From Triglochin maritima (lineage: Eukaryota > Streptophyta > Magnoliopsida > Alismatales > Juncaginaceae): a stretch of 64,000 nt of DNA. Below the pieces are notes generated by a model. It ran no database searches, was not told the DNA's origin, and saw nothing but the letters and a program-made list of their open reading frames with translations. The position numbers and the translations under genes are program-made. Numbering within the stretch: the first letter of the stretch is position 1; every line of letters starts with the position of its first letter. Location of the stretch: the NCBI GenBank assembly GCA_963682175.1, contig OY821772.1, positions 49,374,925-49,438,924 on the forward strand, given 5' to 3'. Below are positions 35,251 to 48,900 of this stretch, piece after piece.

Positions 35251-38200
35251 TCAATCATCAAGCCAATCTACATGGTTCCTCAATCCCATGGACTCGAAAT
35301 GCATTTCGCCCTTGGCTTGGGATAAGGGTTTTGTGAATGGATCAGCTGTGTTGCTGTTGGTGTCCACCCATAACAGATTTATTTTGCCTTCGTCGATGAG
35401 GTCACACGTCACGAAGTATTTACGATACATGTACTTCACTTTGTGGTGTGATTTGGGATCCTTGATTTGCGAGATAGATGCACTATTGTCGCAAAATAGC
35501 TCTATTGGTCCCTCGCTCGAGGGAACTACTCCAAGCTCTTCAAGGAACTTCTTAATCCACACTCCTTCCTTGCTCGCTTCAGCGACAACCATTACTTCGG
35601 AAGCAGTGGTTGAGTCGGTCGTAGTGCTTTGCTTCCAACTACGCCAACTCACAGCTCCACCATTCAGAAGGAAGACATATCCTGATTGCAACCTTCTATC
35701 GTCTGGATCACTCATGAAATTCGCATCCGAGTAACCTTCAGCTATCAATTCCCTTTGTCCTCCATAAACAAGAATCTTATCCTTAGTCTGGTTAAGGTAC
35801 TTCAGGATATTCTTGACTGCTGTCCAATGCTCAGGACCTGCGTTGGATTGGTGACGACTTGTCACGCTTAGAGCATACGAGACTTCGGGTCTTGTGCAAG
35901 TCATCGCGTACATGATCGACCCAATTGCCGAAGCATAAGGGACATCCTTCATGTACTCTAAGTCCTTACGCGATTCCGCACGTTGAGACTTCTTGAGTTG
36001 CACACCCATACTCATTGGCACACTGCTCTTTTTGGAGTTGTTCATCTTGAACATTTCCAAGACCTTGTCAATGTATGCACGTTGACTGAGGCCAATGAGT
36101 CTGCGAGATCTATCTCGATATATCTTGATTCCCAAGATGTATTTAGCCTCACCCATGTCTTTCATCGAAAATGCAGATTTCAATGAACTTCTCGTTTGCT
36201 CAAGCAAAGGAATATGATTGCCCATAAGCAATATGTCATCGACATATAAGATTAGGAATACTACATGGCTCCCACTAACCTTCTTGTATACACAAGGTTC
36301 TTCCTTACTTTGAATGAAGTGAAGCTTTTTCACTTCCTCGTCAAAGCGTTTGTTCCAACTCCTTGATGCTTGCTTCAATCCATAAATGGATCTTTGAAGC
36401 TTGAATACCTTCTCACTATTCTTTGGATCTTCAAAACCTTGAGGTTGTACCATGTACACATCCTCCTCCAAGTTCCCATTCAGGAACGCCGTTTTGACAT
36501 CCATTTGCCATATTTCATAATCGTGAAATGCGGCAATAACGAGCATGATCCGACTAGACTTGAACATGGCAACCGGTGAAAAAGTTTCATCATAGTCAAT
36601 TCCTTGAACTTGAGTGAAACCCTTCGCTACAAGCCTCGCTTTGTAGGTTGTCAAGTTCCCATCCATGTCCATCTTCCTCTTAAAACCCATTTATTATGAA
36701 TGACTTTTTTCCCTTGAGGAAGGTCAACCAAGTCCCATACTTGATTATCATACATGGATTCTATTTCGGATTCCATGGCCTTAAGCCATAGTTTGGAGTC
36801 TTCCCTTTCCATTGCCTCTTGGAAGGTTAAGGGATCATTGGTATCTAGTACCATGATTTCATGAAGTCCCAGATACAAATCGGGTTTCTTCCTTTTCCTT
36901 GTTGACCTTCTAAGTTCTTTTGGTTCTTCTCGTGTCTCTCGAACTTCTTCCACAATTTCTTGAGGAGTGGGTTCACGTTCAACTCTTGAACGTACACTTG
37001 GTGGGGATGATTGAGATTCTCTCACAATTTCTTGTGATGGTCTCTCGCTCACGCTCCCACTAACCAAAGGAATCTCGGTTGGGCCTTCATGATCTTGAAT
37101 GTCATCATTCATTTCATGATCTTGTAGAGTATCTTGAGTTTCCTCAAGCACAACCCTACTCCCACTACTTTTTACTCTTTCTAGAAATTCTTTTTCCAGA
37201 AATGTGGCATCCCTCTCTACAATCACTCGATTGGAGGTGATATGCCAAAAGTAGTATCCTCTTGTCTCACGAGGATAACCAATAAAGAAGCATTTATCCG
37301 CTTTTGGTTGAAGTTTGGTCGACATCAATCTCTTGACGTAAGCCTCACAACCCCAAATCTTGAGAAAACTGAGCTTAGGTGTTTTACCACCCCATAGCTC
37401 ATGAGGAGTTTTCTCCACGGATTTGGATGGAACATTATTTAGTGTGTAAGTCGCAGTTTGTAGTGCATAACTCCAAAAGTAAAGAGGTAATTCCGCATGA
37501 CTCATCATTGACCGAACCATATCGAGCAATGTCCTATTCCTCCTTTCGGATACCCCATTCCACTGAGGTGTACCGGGAGGGGTGAGTTGAGGTACAATAC
37601 CAAACTCCTTTAGGTATGAGTCAAATTCGGCACTTAAGTACTCACCTCCACGATCCGTTCGTAGAGACTTGATTTTCTTGTCGAGTTGGTTCTCTACTTC
37701 ATTCTTGAATTCTTTGAACTTGTCAAAAGATTCACTTTTGTTTCTCATTAGATAAACATAGTCATAACGACTATAATCATCAGTGAACGTAATGAAGTAC
37801 CTGAAACCATCTCGTGCACTAGTACTCATTGGACCACATACATCGGAATGTATCAAATCCAACAAGCCACTCGCCCTTGGGCCTTTCTTCTTGAAAGGCT
37901 TTTTGGTCATTTTTCACATTAGACATGGTTGGCACGTCTCCAATGATTTAAAATCAAGTAGACCAAGAAGGTTAGCTTCTTGCAATTTCTTGATGCGTTT
38001 TTCATTTATATGACCAAGACGATAGTGCCACAAGAGAATATCATTCTCGTGAGTGGTCTTAAGTCTTTTGTTATTGATATTAAAGATTTGTTTATTATCC
38101 AATTCAAGCAAATAGAGACCATTCCTTATGAACGCATTTGCATAGAACACACCATTCTTCGATATAGACAAACAAGAATTTGAAATATTTATATTAAAAT

Positions 38201-39362
38201 TATCCATATCCAGACATGATACAGAAATAATATTCTTGCTAATCGAAGGTACATAATAAACATTCTTTAGACATAAATTTAAACTACTACACAATTGAAG
38301 CACCACAGAACCTTGTGCAACCGCAGACACGTTCGCACCATTTCCGACCTTCAATTCTACCTCGTTCCTTACGAGTTCCTTCCTATCCATGAGTAGCTGC
38401 ACATTAGAAACTATGTGAGCACAAGATCCGGTGTCAATTACCCAATCCTGGACAGAGGTGGCTAAATTTATTTCAATAACAAATATACCTTTGGCCTTTT
38501 TGGGGCGCCTTCGTTCAATCACTCCGTTGTCAAGGTCTTCCTTGTACTTGGGGCAATTTGGCCGGATGTGTCCTTTTTCACCGCAGTGAAAGCACTTCGT
38601 ATTGGGAGTTAGAGATTTCTGAGATTTCCCCCTCGAGGCACTCGCACGAGCACCTCCTACTCCCTTGCTCTTGATTGAACCACTTTTGGTAGATTTGCCA
38701 TTTCCTTTACCAATCTTATGGCCCCTCCCATGGACGGCAAGGACTTGCTTGTCCCTACCCTTGCCCATGTCAACTTTAGCAGTTTTGAGAGCGTTGTGAA
38801 GCTCCTCAAGACTCACCCCTTTTTCACGCACGTGATAGTGCATCACAAAGTTCTTAAAGGACGGGGCTAGAGAGCCAAGAATCATATCTTCAGCAATGTC
38901 CTCGGGCATTGGTGAAGAGAGCTTTGCCAACTTCTCAAGGTATCCTTGCATCGTGAGAAAATGCATAGATACCGATGTTCCCTCCGCCATATGACACCTT
39001 GTGAGTGTGATGGTGGTCTTATAGCGCTCCTTTCGGGCACTATCCATGAACATCTTTGATAAAGCCTCCATGGTCTTCTTGGGTTTTGAATCCAAGTATT
39101 TCGCTTGAAGCGAGTCACCCATGGATGCTAGCATAAGACCGTGAACTTGGTTCTCTTGGTCTTCCCACTTGGCTTTAGCCTCTTTCTCTTCATCGATTAA
39201 TCTCTCATTCCACTTTGGGATTGGAACTTCCAAAATGTGAGATAGTTTCTCAAACTTTAACACGATGTTGAGTTTGAGTTGCCAACTAATGAAGTTTGAA
39301 CCATCATTTGCTAAAGGGTGTTTTTCTATCATGGATCGTACGATAGGTTGGATGTTCGACAT
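35251..39362 (-). pseudogene. Copia gag-pol polyprotein (GAG, PR, INT, RT, RNase H), broken twice
   Basis: The reading order on the minus strand is GAG from 39362 (MSNIQPIVRSM), the CCHC zinc knuckle CFHCGEKGHIRPNC near 38575, and the protease DTG in VIDTGSCAH near 38430. Integrase follows with the HHCC region (HYRLGHI...CQPC) and DDE core (LIHSDVCGPM, GTPQWNGVSERRNR). Reverse transcriptase follows with AFLNGN and YVDDILL (about 36240), then RNase H with EGYSDANF. The frame has a TGA at 37914-37916 just after the integrase zinc region and a one-base frameshift near 36675 at the start of the reverse transcriptase. The protein ends at 35251. All domains are otherwise well kept, so these breaks are recent. 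Confidence 0.93.
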
Positions 39363-40851
39363 TTTTCTACAAAATAAATCATATAGGTTTTAATGCCAAT
39401 TTTATGTTTTAATACACATGCATACATATATCGAATATATAAATGTAAATATTGCAAATTAAAATCTTGCCCATAAATGCAACAATCCAAGATCCTATTA
39501 ATTGTAATATAGACTAGCTAAGGGCTATCGAATACATTACAATATCAAGGTAAGAAATCATTTTCTAATCACAACCTTTTTGAATTTTAGCAACATTTAG
39601 CATCTTCAAACTCTTGTGACTCTTGTCGTTTTAATTATGAGGGAATACGACCTATCCTCGTAAGAAAAACTTTTTCCCAAAACCGAGCGAGGGCTCTAGG
39701 TAATGTTAAGAAAACTTATTTTCATTTGATACGAGATACGTTTATCTATTGTATTCACAACTAAACATACTTGGGGTTCACTAGGGTGAAACACACCTCA
39801 TATATTTAATTGTGGCACAACAACAGACAACCTTTATATCTCCCATTATTCCCAAAGATAGAGGGAGCTATCTTCCGCTAAGGGCGAGCAGAGTATCCAT
39901 CGATCAATGGCTGCTAGTGGATGAAATAAGAAGGAAATTTATTCTTAATTTTTGTTGGACAATTTAACATGTGATTTAGAATTTTAGGTTATCATGCATA
40001 TTATTAATCATACACATCCTAACATTCAACACATTCATCACATGCATATCAAGATAAAAACAGAAATTAAACATTCACACAATCCACATCGTGTGAGTTT
40101 ATATGTTCCCTTCGATCCTCGATCCTCGATACCTGATCTTCGATCCTCGATCGATGCGCTACAGCGGCGACTTCCTCTTGCACCGGAGATGTAGATTTTA
40201 CAGAAAATAAACATGCTCCTCACATTCGATAAAACCGACTAGTGCAAGTCCTATGTAAAAACCTCTCATATGCAAATGCAACTATCTAAAAGACGGAAAT
40301 AGAGAGAATTTTGGCTTTTACATACATAAGCCCCTGTATAATAATAATTACATACATTTGTAGTGTCTGATTTGGAACATATAAACTCACAATCCTGCAA
40401 AGCAACTCAAGCATCCATGCACGCAATTGCTATAAACTACAGAATCTAATTTATCAATCATCCAGAATTCTCAACTATTCTAGGAAAAATATTTTGAAAT
40501 CCATTAAAAACATTTTTCATTCATCCATAGTTCAAAACTATTTTTGAACTGTTGTCCATCCAATTTCCAATGGAAAGATGAACTGCAGTTTTTCGGTTTT
40601 GTTGATTCTCTTACAAAATAATTGTTTTTAAATAAAACGAAATTATTGTAAGTTGGACTAATGTCTTAATCCTAATTCCAATAATCACATGGCATGTTTT
40701 AAAACTCCTAAAACATTCAGACGAATTATTATGGAGAATTATATCAACAAAACATCCATACACCGAAAAACTGGTAAAACCGAATTGTTTAAATCCTAGA
40801 TGGCAAACTAAATTCGTTTACAGCCATAAATCATAAGAAAATTGAACCCTA

Positions 40852-40864
40852 GGCTCTGATACCA
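40852..40864 (-). promoter_or_regulatory. Primer-binding site, initiator Met-tRNA type
   Basis: The minus strand reads TGGTATCAGAGCC one base inside the 5' LTR, the usual complement of the initiator tRNA-Met 3' end in plant copia elements. Confidence 0.9.
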
Positions 40865-40865
40865 C

Positions 40866-43001
40866 TGTAGGATTTCATGTTTAATTATACATATATATTT
40901 TTCGAATTTTCATGTATAATAAGGATCTATTACAATTTTCTTCGATTTATTTATGCATGCATCGGTTTGTTTTAACAACTAGTTTCAAAAACGTATTAAA
41001 ACAAACACAAAGGGACTCCGAAATTCATACCTAGAAGTTCTCAAAAACTTCTTGACGTTTCAGAGGCGTTGAGGAAGCCAGTCTTCGCTTCTCGTTGCGC
41101 CGGAAGCCTCCGAGTGTTCACCGAAACCCTAAACAAGGTTGGAGAGAAAGGAGCTAGCCAATCGATCTTCCAAACAAGTTTAGAATCTAGCTACAAACCC
41201 CTTCCTTAGCCTCTGAGATTTCTCCTTCCAAAGACTTAGAAAATTAAGAGAATTTTCGTGGGTTTTAGTAATGAATTAGGAGAGAAAATAATTTCTGAAT
41301 TGTGTAACCCAATTAGGGAGAATAAGGACATATTTATAGGTTCCAATCTTACTCTTAATCATGGCTATTCTTAAGCCACGGTTTTATGACAATTTCTCTC
41401 ACAAACTAATTCCATAATGCATTATATGCACCCACAAAACGTTTGACCAAATTTGGAGCTAATCCAACCATCGATCAAATTAATCTCTTAATAATCAAAG
41501 GCAGAAAATCGACTGTTGTTCGGTTTACCGAGTCCCACTCGGTTAACCGAATTTGTCACGATCGTTTAACCAAGTACGTGACGGATGACCGAATCTTAAG
41601 GAGAAAAATTCTCCTTAACCGATCAGACCCATTCACGTCTAAAACCGAGTGCTATTCGGTTAACCGAAAATATCGGAACTTGACATTGTTCGGTCGACCG
41701 TTTCTGGTTCGGTACACCGTACCAAAGTTCCAGGCACTTTGGTCAAGTTCGGTCAATCAATTACGATTATCCGTTCCACGTTCGGTTGACCGATCCATAG
41801 ATCCTTCGGTCGACCGAACCATAACGGATTACCGAACTTCTACCCGATTTTGCCTATTTCAAATTTTGGATTTATTTCCAACAAAATTTGAACTTAAGGG
41901 GGTTTTAGCAAATTCGCAACTTATGCAATGTATTATCCTATGCAACAATAAATTATTGCACCCCATAATATATGTATCTCATATGAATTTATCATGACTC
42001 TAATTATGTTTATATACAACATAATTGATTTTACTTGTTCACCACATGTGTCATATTTTCTATGAGAAACCCGACACATCATATGGCCCAAAAATCAAGC
42101 TTCTTGTTTCACGGTTTTTGCGGTGTGACCTATGGGAGGATCTAAACTAAGTTGACAGTGATATTAAGAGCTTAATATCACAAGCTATAAGCGGTATCTT
42201 GCTACACATTATAGCTCCCAATTAGTTAGATGTCTTAATTCTACTCGAACCAAAACCCGATCCATTTAGTGATGGAGTGCACCACTTGTGTCCGTCCCTT
42301 GCCTCATGATATTAAGAATACACACAAAGTAGTATTGTGCCATCTTTGTATTAGTATTCATTTCTTGATCTCTTTAAGCTAGTTATAAATATGTGACTTA
42401 ACTCAAATCACATTGTGCACATTATAACTTTGCTTTATCAAGGGGGCCACTAATATCATCACTCAATTAAGAGGGGCAATGATAATCTTTTGACTAACTA
42501 TCTTCTCCAACGAAAGTTATACTTAACCAACCAATGCCTTTACACTACACTGATCGATAGTTCAAGACACTGATCTAATTAAGTATTTCTTAAGTGATCA
42601 GATATAAGTCTCATATCAAAGGACCAAAGACACAGTAAAATATTAATGACACAGAAACACATTTCTATAATATTTTACTTATTAAGTCTATTCAGTATAC
42701 AAAAGTAATATTTTCCTCTTTTGCATACCCGTGTTGTCACTCACTTGTAGAGCTACAATGATCTATGACCAACACGACAATCTTAACTCGGTAATTAATG
42801 TTCCATGTTAATTACCATGATTGCGAATATCTTTTGTTTTATGTAAACCAATATCTTTTAGAGCTCTACGGTTAAGGACCAAGAGCCTCTTCCTTAACAC
42901 TTCTAAAAGACGAATAACATAAACAAGGAACAAAATGATTTCTCGTTCAATTCATAATAATTGATATTTAAAAGTAAAACTTTTAGAACACATTCCCTTC
43001 A
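40866..43001 (-). repeat. 5' LTR of the copia element
   Basis: 2,136 bp, nearly identical to the LTR at 33033-35166. Visible differences concentrate in the part at 40866-41540. It carries the same GGTNNACC cluster (41515-41835). Confidence 0.95.
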
Positions 43002-45934
43002 ACATTATGCATAGCATATATATTGTTTGTGCTAACTTCTACAGGTGATCATGACTCAATGAAGAAAGGAAATCAAGTCAAGACATTTAATAAAGCTCAT
43101 TTGAAGACATATAATCTTGATTTATTTTGAGTCTTAGTAACACTGTGTAATTGAGTATACTTGAGCTAAAATCAACTTAAACACACACTAGGTTCCTTAT
43201 AGAAGTCACAAATTTTCACAACATTTGGACTTCAATAGATCACACAAACTAGAACCGGAAAACACTTAAACCAAACCTGGTCTACCAGTGCCAATTCGGT
43301 CGACCGGAATGAGTTCTTCGTTCGACCGATTTGTTCTGTTAATACGGTTAGCTTAAGTGTTGAACCGGTCGACCGTTGCAAGCCTTTTGTTCGACCGTCT
43401 ACACGTGTCAAGTGACTGTTAGACTTGTTGTATTCTACAACGGTCGGATTTCCCAAAACCCCAATTTTACCGGACTTCCAGTCGACCACCATTTACCTAT
43501 CAGTCACCCGATCAAACAATCTTTGGTCACCCTGAACACTCTGGAAGTTTCCGGTCGAACGTCTCCTAGAGTTAGGTCGACCAAAACTCATTTTCTCATT
43601 GAACCCAGAAATGCCTGGAAGTTTCCGATCGAACAGACATTTCATTAGTTCGACTGATCCATCCTTCACCAGACCAAACCCCCTAGAACGGTCGACCGAT
43701 CCCCAATTTAGTTTGACTCTTCACTTAAGTAAACTTAAGTTATAGCCAGATTTGACCAACCGGTCTACCGGTATGCCCGATTCGGCCATCCGATTTTGTT
43801 CTAAAATGTGACCTACACTTCACTGTTTTGTGTTTCATACACAACAACTTCTTATACCTGTCCCAATGGCTATAACCCACTTAGAGGTTATAAATAGAGT
43901 TGCCCAAACCTTGTTTAGACAACTCTCCCACTACTATTTTTTTATACACTAGAGAGAAACTCTCAAGCTTTGAAATGCCCATTCATACACATTAAGCCTA
44001 AATTCCACACATTTGATCATAGTCAAATCATACTCAAAGTGTGCTCAAGATTTAGAGAGTGTTGTCCCACTCATTTGTTGTTCAAGAAACAAGGATTGCA
44101 GTGAAAGCCCGAAGTGTTCTCTCTCGGGTTGTGAGAGGAAGAAATCAAGCTAGCATGGGTTGTTCGCGGAGCTTGTGTTGTAAAGGCTTAATCTCGGCCC
44201 GGAACGAGATTGATAATGAAGACTTAGGCAGAGCTCGAGGGAGATCGAGTGGAGCTTACAAGAGAGGAAGTAGGCAGGAGGCCGAACCTCTATAAAAATC
44301 AGCTTGTCTTCATTTTGTGGTTTGCATATTTCCTTCCATACTTGCTTGTTTGTTTTAATTTCCGTTGCATCTTTGATTGAGCAAGTAGAGGTTAATTAAC
44401 CTTAAAATCGATTAGAACTAAGACATACACGATCCTACAAGACCGAGTCTAGTTACTGGTGGGTGTTGGAGAAGTTACGAGATTTGCTATTAAGTATTGT
44501 CAGCCCGACTGCAATAATAACGGATCGTGAGTTAGGGCTTATGCGACCAGTGAGAGAGGTTTTTCCTGACTTTGCTCATTTACCTTGCACCTGGCATATC
44601 AACAAAAATGTATACAACTACGTATACCACGCATTTGGCAAGAACAAACAGTTGGCAGAGACTTTGAAGTTGGAAAGTGGAGGAAATCATGCTTTCTACT
44701 TCAGAACCCGATTATAATAGAGTTGTGCGTAATATGAAAGATTCGTATAGGACTTGGCCGGCTATCACGGAGTATCTGGACAACATGTGGTTAGTGAATA
44801 AAGAAAAGTTTGTGTTGAATTGGATGAATAAAATCATTCATTTCAGCAACACTACGAACTGTAGGGTCAAAAGCGCTCATTCGGCTCTGAAAGAGTGGAT
44901 CACTACATCGACTGCAACTCTGGACACTCTTTTTCGACCGCGTGAACGCGGCTATTGAAATGCAGCTGACAAATATTCGAAACTTTTTGAAGAGTCGAGA
45001 CGTTGAAATTTGGCTAACTACATAAATGTTTTATATTAGCATATAAATGGCCAAATTTCGCATCACTGCTTGTCGTTATTGAGTGGGGAGTTGAACAAAA
45101 TGCAGGGCTTAAGCAATCAAATTCAATATCGTTGTGGGTGCACGTTTCTGACATCACGTGAGATTCCTTGTGCATGTACCATTCGCAGTTGTATTGAGTC
45201 ATGCAAAGGAATTTATTTAGAGCATATTCATTCATTCTGGAAAACACTTGTCATTGGAGAAGGAATCGACATGCCAAAGTTTGTGGATCAGTCATCACAA
45301 GATGTCGAGCATTTTCGGAACCTCGTTGATGAGATTTCGAGGAGCAACCCTGCAGTAATTTGTAGTGTCTCTCGTGTTTTATACGAGTAGTCACACCTCG
45401 ATCAGTCGAACTATGTAAAGCCCGCAGAAAATACTAAGGTACGAGGTCGACCAAAGGGAAAGTCAACACGTCGGAACCTGAGTGTCTTTGAGTATGCTGA
45501 GCGAGGTCGTGGTCGATCTTCTAGTAGTCGGAGCAGGGGTCGTGGTTGATCTTCTAGTTCGTATTGATCATCCGTAAACATGAGTACATGATTTGGTATG
45601 ACGACATGTTTGTTGTTATTATTATTATTTCATTGTTTGTTTTAGTAAACATGTTCTTCCAGTTATTATATAACTTTGCTATTTTTTCATCTTGTAGTGT
45701 CCGAACGGATTGACGTCGATAACTTCTCATATGTTGATAGACTTCCAGGAATCATCTTACCATTTCAAGAGGCATGGAATGATGTACGTGCTGATGACAA
45801 CTGCGGATTTCGATGTGTTGTCGATGTTTTCCGTGGTGTTCAATACAATTGGTTTTACGTCCATCGTGTGATTTCTAATGAGATAGGGGTGTATCCCATT
45901 TATGAGCACGTTTATTATGACGGTGTAATACAAG

Positions 45935-48900
45935 TGTAGGATTTCGTGTCCCTATGTATGTATGTATTTTTAAAATTTTAATACAAACATACAAGATCAA
46001 TTTTATATTTTCATTGATTTTACTACATGTATTTGTTTATTCTAATATCATGCATTCCTACACATATTAAAATAAACAAATGATAGAGGATCATACCCAA
46101 AAGTTCTCTAAAACCTTTCAGAAGATCTGAAGTTCCGTTGCTCGTCGAATCGTCCGCCGATTCGCCTCCAAGTGTTCACCAAACTCTAAACAAGATTAAA
46201 GAGAAATGAGCTAGCCAATCAATCTCTAATTAAGCTTAGAATCTAGCTAATAACTCATCTTTTAGCTCCTGAGATTTCTACCTCCAAATCTTAAAACTAT
46301 TAAGAGATTTTCGTGGTGATTAAGGGAAAGATTAATGAGAGGAAGAATTTATGCATTAACATAAACAAGTAGGATGAGGGATCCTTTTATAGGCTCCCAA
46401 AACATCTTTATCAAGAACTATCATTTTAGTCATGATCTCTTGTTTATTCTCTCCTAAAATTAATCTCAAATTGTCACATAAGCATCCTAAAAAACGTTTG
46501 ATCAAATCTGGAATTAATTTAACCCATGATTTAACTATTCTCTTAATAATTCAGGCAAAAATTGTACTATTCGGTTGACCGAGAATTCTTCTCGGTAAAC
46601 CGAACCATTCGGTTTTAACACATGTTTGGTGGACCGTGAGCTAGACGGTCGACCGAATATGCATGAGAAAAAATCTCTGGAAAAATTTGGACGATCCGCG
46701 TCTTGCTCCGGTCGACCGTTGACCCACCAAAATTTCTCCTGGCGGATATTTATCAGACGACTGTGTCACATTCGGTCTACCGAAAATATACCAAGATATC
46801 TCCCGGATATTTTCTCTCGGTTGACTGTTCACGTTCGGTTGACCGAACCCAATTGTCCAGGCACTCCAGACAATTTCGGTCAACCAATTGTGTTTACCCG
46901 TTCCCCGTTCGGTTGACTGTTCCGAAGACATATCGGTCGACCGAACCCTAAATGGTTTACCGTGTTTGACCCTAATTTTGCTTTTGTCAAATTTTGGATT
47001 TTTTTCCAACAAAATTTGATCTTTTGGGGGTTTCTAGCAAATTCATTTCTAGTGTTTTTTTAATATATTATCCTATGTAATATTAAATTATTACACCCCA
47101 TAATATATACATCTCATATGAATTTATTATGATTTTAATTATGTCAATTCTCATGACATATTGATCTTATTCATTCACCACATGTGTCTCTTTTTCACAT
47201 GAAACCCGACATATCATATGAACTCAAAATCAAGTTTCTTGTTTACCAGTTTTGTAGTGTAACCTATAGGAGGATCTAAGCTAAATTGACAGCGATATTA
47301 AACACTTAATATCTCAAACTATAAGCGGTATCTAGCTACACATTATAGTTACACAATTAGCATAAATGTCTTTGCTCCACTCGAACCAAAACACGATCCA
47401 TTTAGTGATGTAAATGCACAACTTGTATTCATCCCTTGCCTCATGATATTAAGAATATATATAAAGTAGAAATGTCACATTTGTATTATATTCATTTCTT
47501 AATTTCTTTAAGCTAATTATAACTACGTAACTTAACTCAAGTTACATTATGCACATTATAAATTTGCTTTATCAAGGGGCCACTAATATCATCACTCAAT
47601 TAAAATGGGCAATAATAATCATTTGAGTAGCTATCTTTTCCAGCTTAAGTCATGTTCAACCATCTATTGTATTTATCACTATACTCATTGATAGTTTTTG
47701 ACAATAATAAATTAAGCACTTCTTGAGTGAAAAGATATAAGTCTCATATCTTAGGATCCAAGACACAGTAAAACATTAATGACACGAAACACAATTCCAT
47801 AATTTTTTACTTGTTATTCAATATATAAAAGTTATCTTTTCCTCTTTTATATACTCGTGTCGTCAATTATTTGTAGAGCTACAACAATCGATGACCAACA
47901 CGACAATATTATCTCGGTGATTAATGCTCCATGTTAATTACCATGATTGTGAATAACTTTTGATTTATGTAAACCATTATCTTTTAGAGCTCTACGGTTA
48001 AGGACCAAACACATTGATTGACATTATTTCATGCTCATATTTGTATCTTATATCCATTATATTACACCTAAGCAATGCTACGTGATGAGTTTTATGTTTA
48101 GTTTTCAGGAATAAAGAGGTTTGAAGAGAAGAGCCATGAAAGGACCCAAAAGCAGGAAAAAATGACTTAATTGTGAGACCTAGGGACTGAGATGCAATGG
48201 AGAAGGACTTGATCGTAAGACCGAAGGACCTAAGAGCAAAACAGGAAACTCCACACCATCATGGGGAGTATTTTGGCAATTCGATTCGGGTCGGAGCTCC
48301 AACAGACCGAGTAGATGCATCCAAGACCAAGACACTGCAAGAAAAGCCCACAAACAACTCCAGACGGATCTGGATCCTATAGGGCGCCAATTGGCGGTCT
48401 GAAACCGCCAATTGGCGGTCTGGATCATTCCAGATCCGATAAGTCTTCTCCTGGACGTGTATTATGGTTTGTTTAGGCTATTTTTGGTATTGGTTTAGTC
48501 CCACATCGGGAGATTGTCCCGGATTAGCTTTTTTCATGCTTATAAATAGAACTCTTCACCTCCCATTGTATCGATCTCTCTCTTTGGTGGCATCTTCCCT
48601 ATTAAGAGTGAAGCCTTGAAGCAAAACTCTGGTGGAGGAAGAGATGCTTGTAATTTGAGTGAGTTAATAATAGATGTTTTCTTTAGCTTGTTAATTCTTG
48701 CTTAGTTGATTTCCTTTTATGTGTTTGCTTTGTTGCTTGTTTTGTTTTATGCTTCTTTAATATTTCTTGCTTGATTAGTATAGTTTCATTTCAGTATTAT
48801 GCTTGCTTTTGTTAATATAATTAGTGTAATGAGTAGTGAGTAGTTCCATCCCCATTTGGGGGGTGGAGAAATATGTGATATAATCATGTAGTGTATTAAG

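Larger units (their letters stand above)
33033..43001 (-). mobile_element. Complete Ty1/copia LTR retrotransposon
   Basis: The element is 9,969 bp and flanked by perfect 5-bp duplications ACATT (33028-33032 and 43002-43006). Both LTRs, a PBS, a polypurine tract and a gag-pol frame are present, all oriented on the minus strand. It inserted into the solo LTR at 32949-44439. The LTRs differ at only about one position in a hundred by eye, so the insertion is recent. The polyprotein nevertheless carries a stop and a frameshift. Confidence 0.95.
32949..44439. mobile_element. Solo LTR inside the MULE, split by a nested copia element
   Basis: Starts TGTTGGTTTTTTGG at 32949 and ends GATCCTACA at 44439, with near-identical 5-bp duplications AGACA (32944) and AGACC (44440). 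Without the nested copia element it measures about 1.5 kb and holds no coding frame, fitting a solo LTR. It carries many GGTCGACC/GGTCTACC palindromes (43290-43790) and a TATA-like 'tataaatagag' at about 43890. The MULE frame reads across it when it is ignored, so it inserted after the MULE was in place. Confidence 0.75.
32091..45580 (+). pseudogene. MULE transposase (FAR1-like N-terminus, DDE core, SWIM finger, AT-hook), broken
   Basis: Pieces in order: N-terminal region at 32091-32279 (MSSETSGYGE, VFPTIDDANRWAKEVF). Then, after a frameshift near 32270, a FAR1-type segment CDRRNEMGSR with KIKGCDCRF and THVQHNH (to 32497). Next PGAKKIVRSMTE and CMDSTYKTNKYK (first catalytic Asp context) to 32948. 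After the 11.5-kb insertion come WVLEKLRDLL, ITDRELGLMRPV (second Asp), LPCTWHINKNV, then a frameshift near 44690. Then the helical region with RVKSAHSALKEW, the SWIM finger at 45130-45240 (CGCTFLTSREIPCACT, EHIHSFW) and RGRPKGK, an AT-hook, near 45448. Several stops (32497, 32583, 45026 region). No longer able to make a full protein. Confidence 0.85.

Noticed and set aside
43232..43492. Small frames within the solo LTR at 43-44.4 kb
   Set aside because: They fall in LTR palindromes and leader sequence without retroelement domains.
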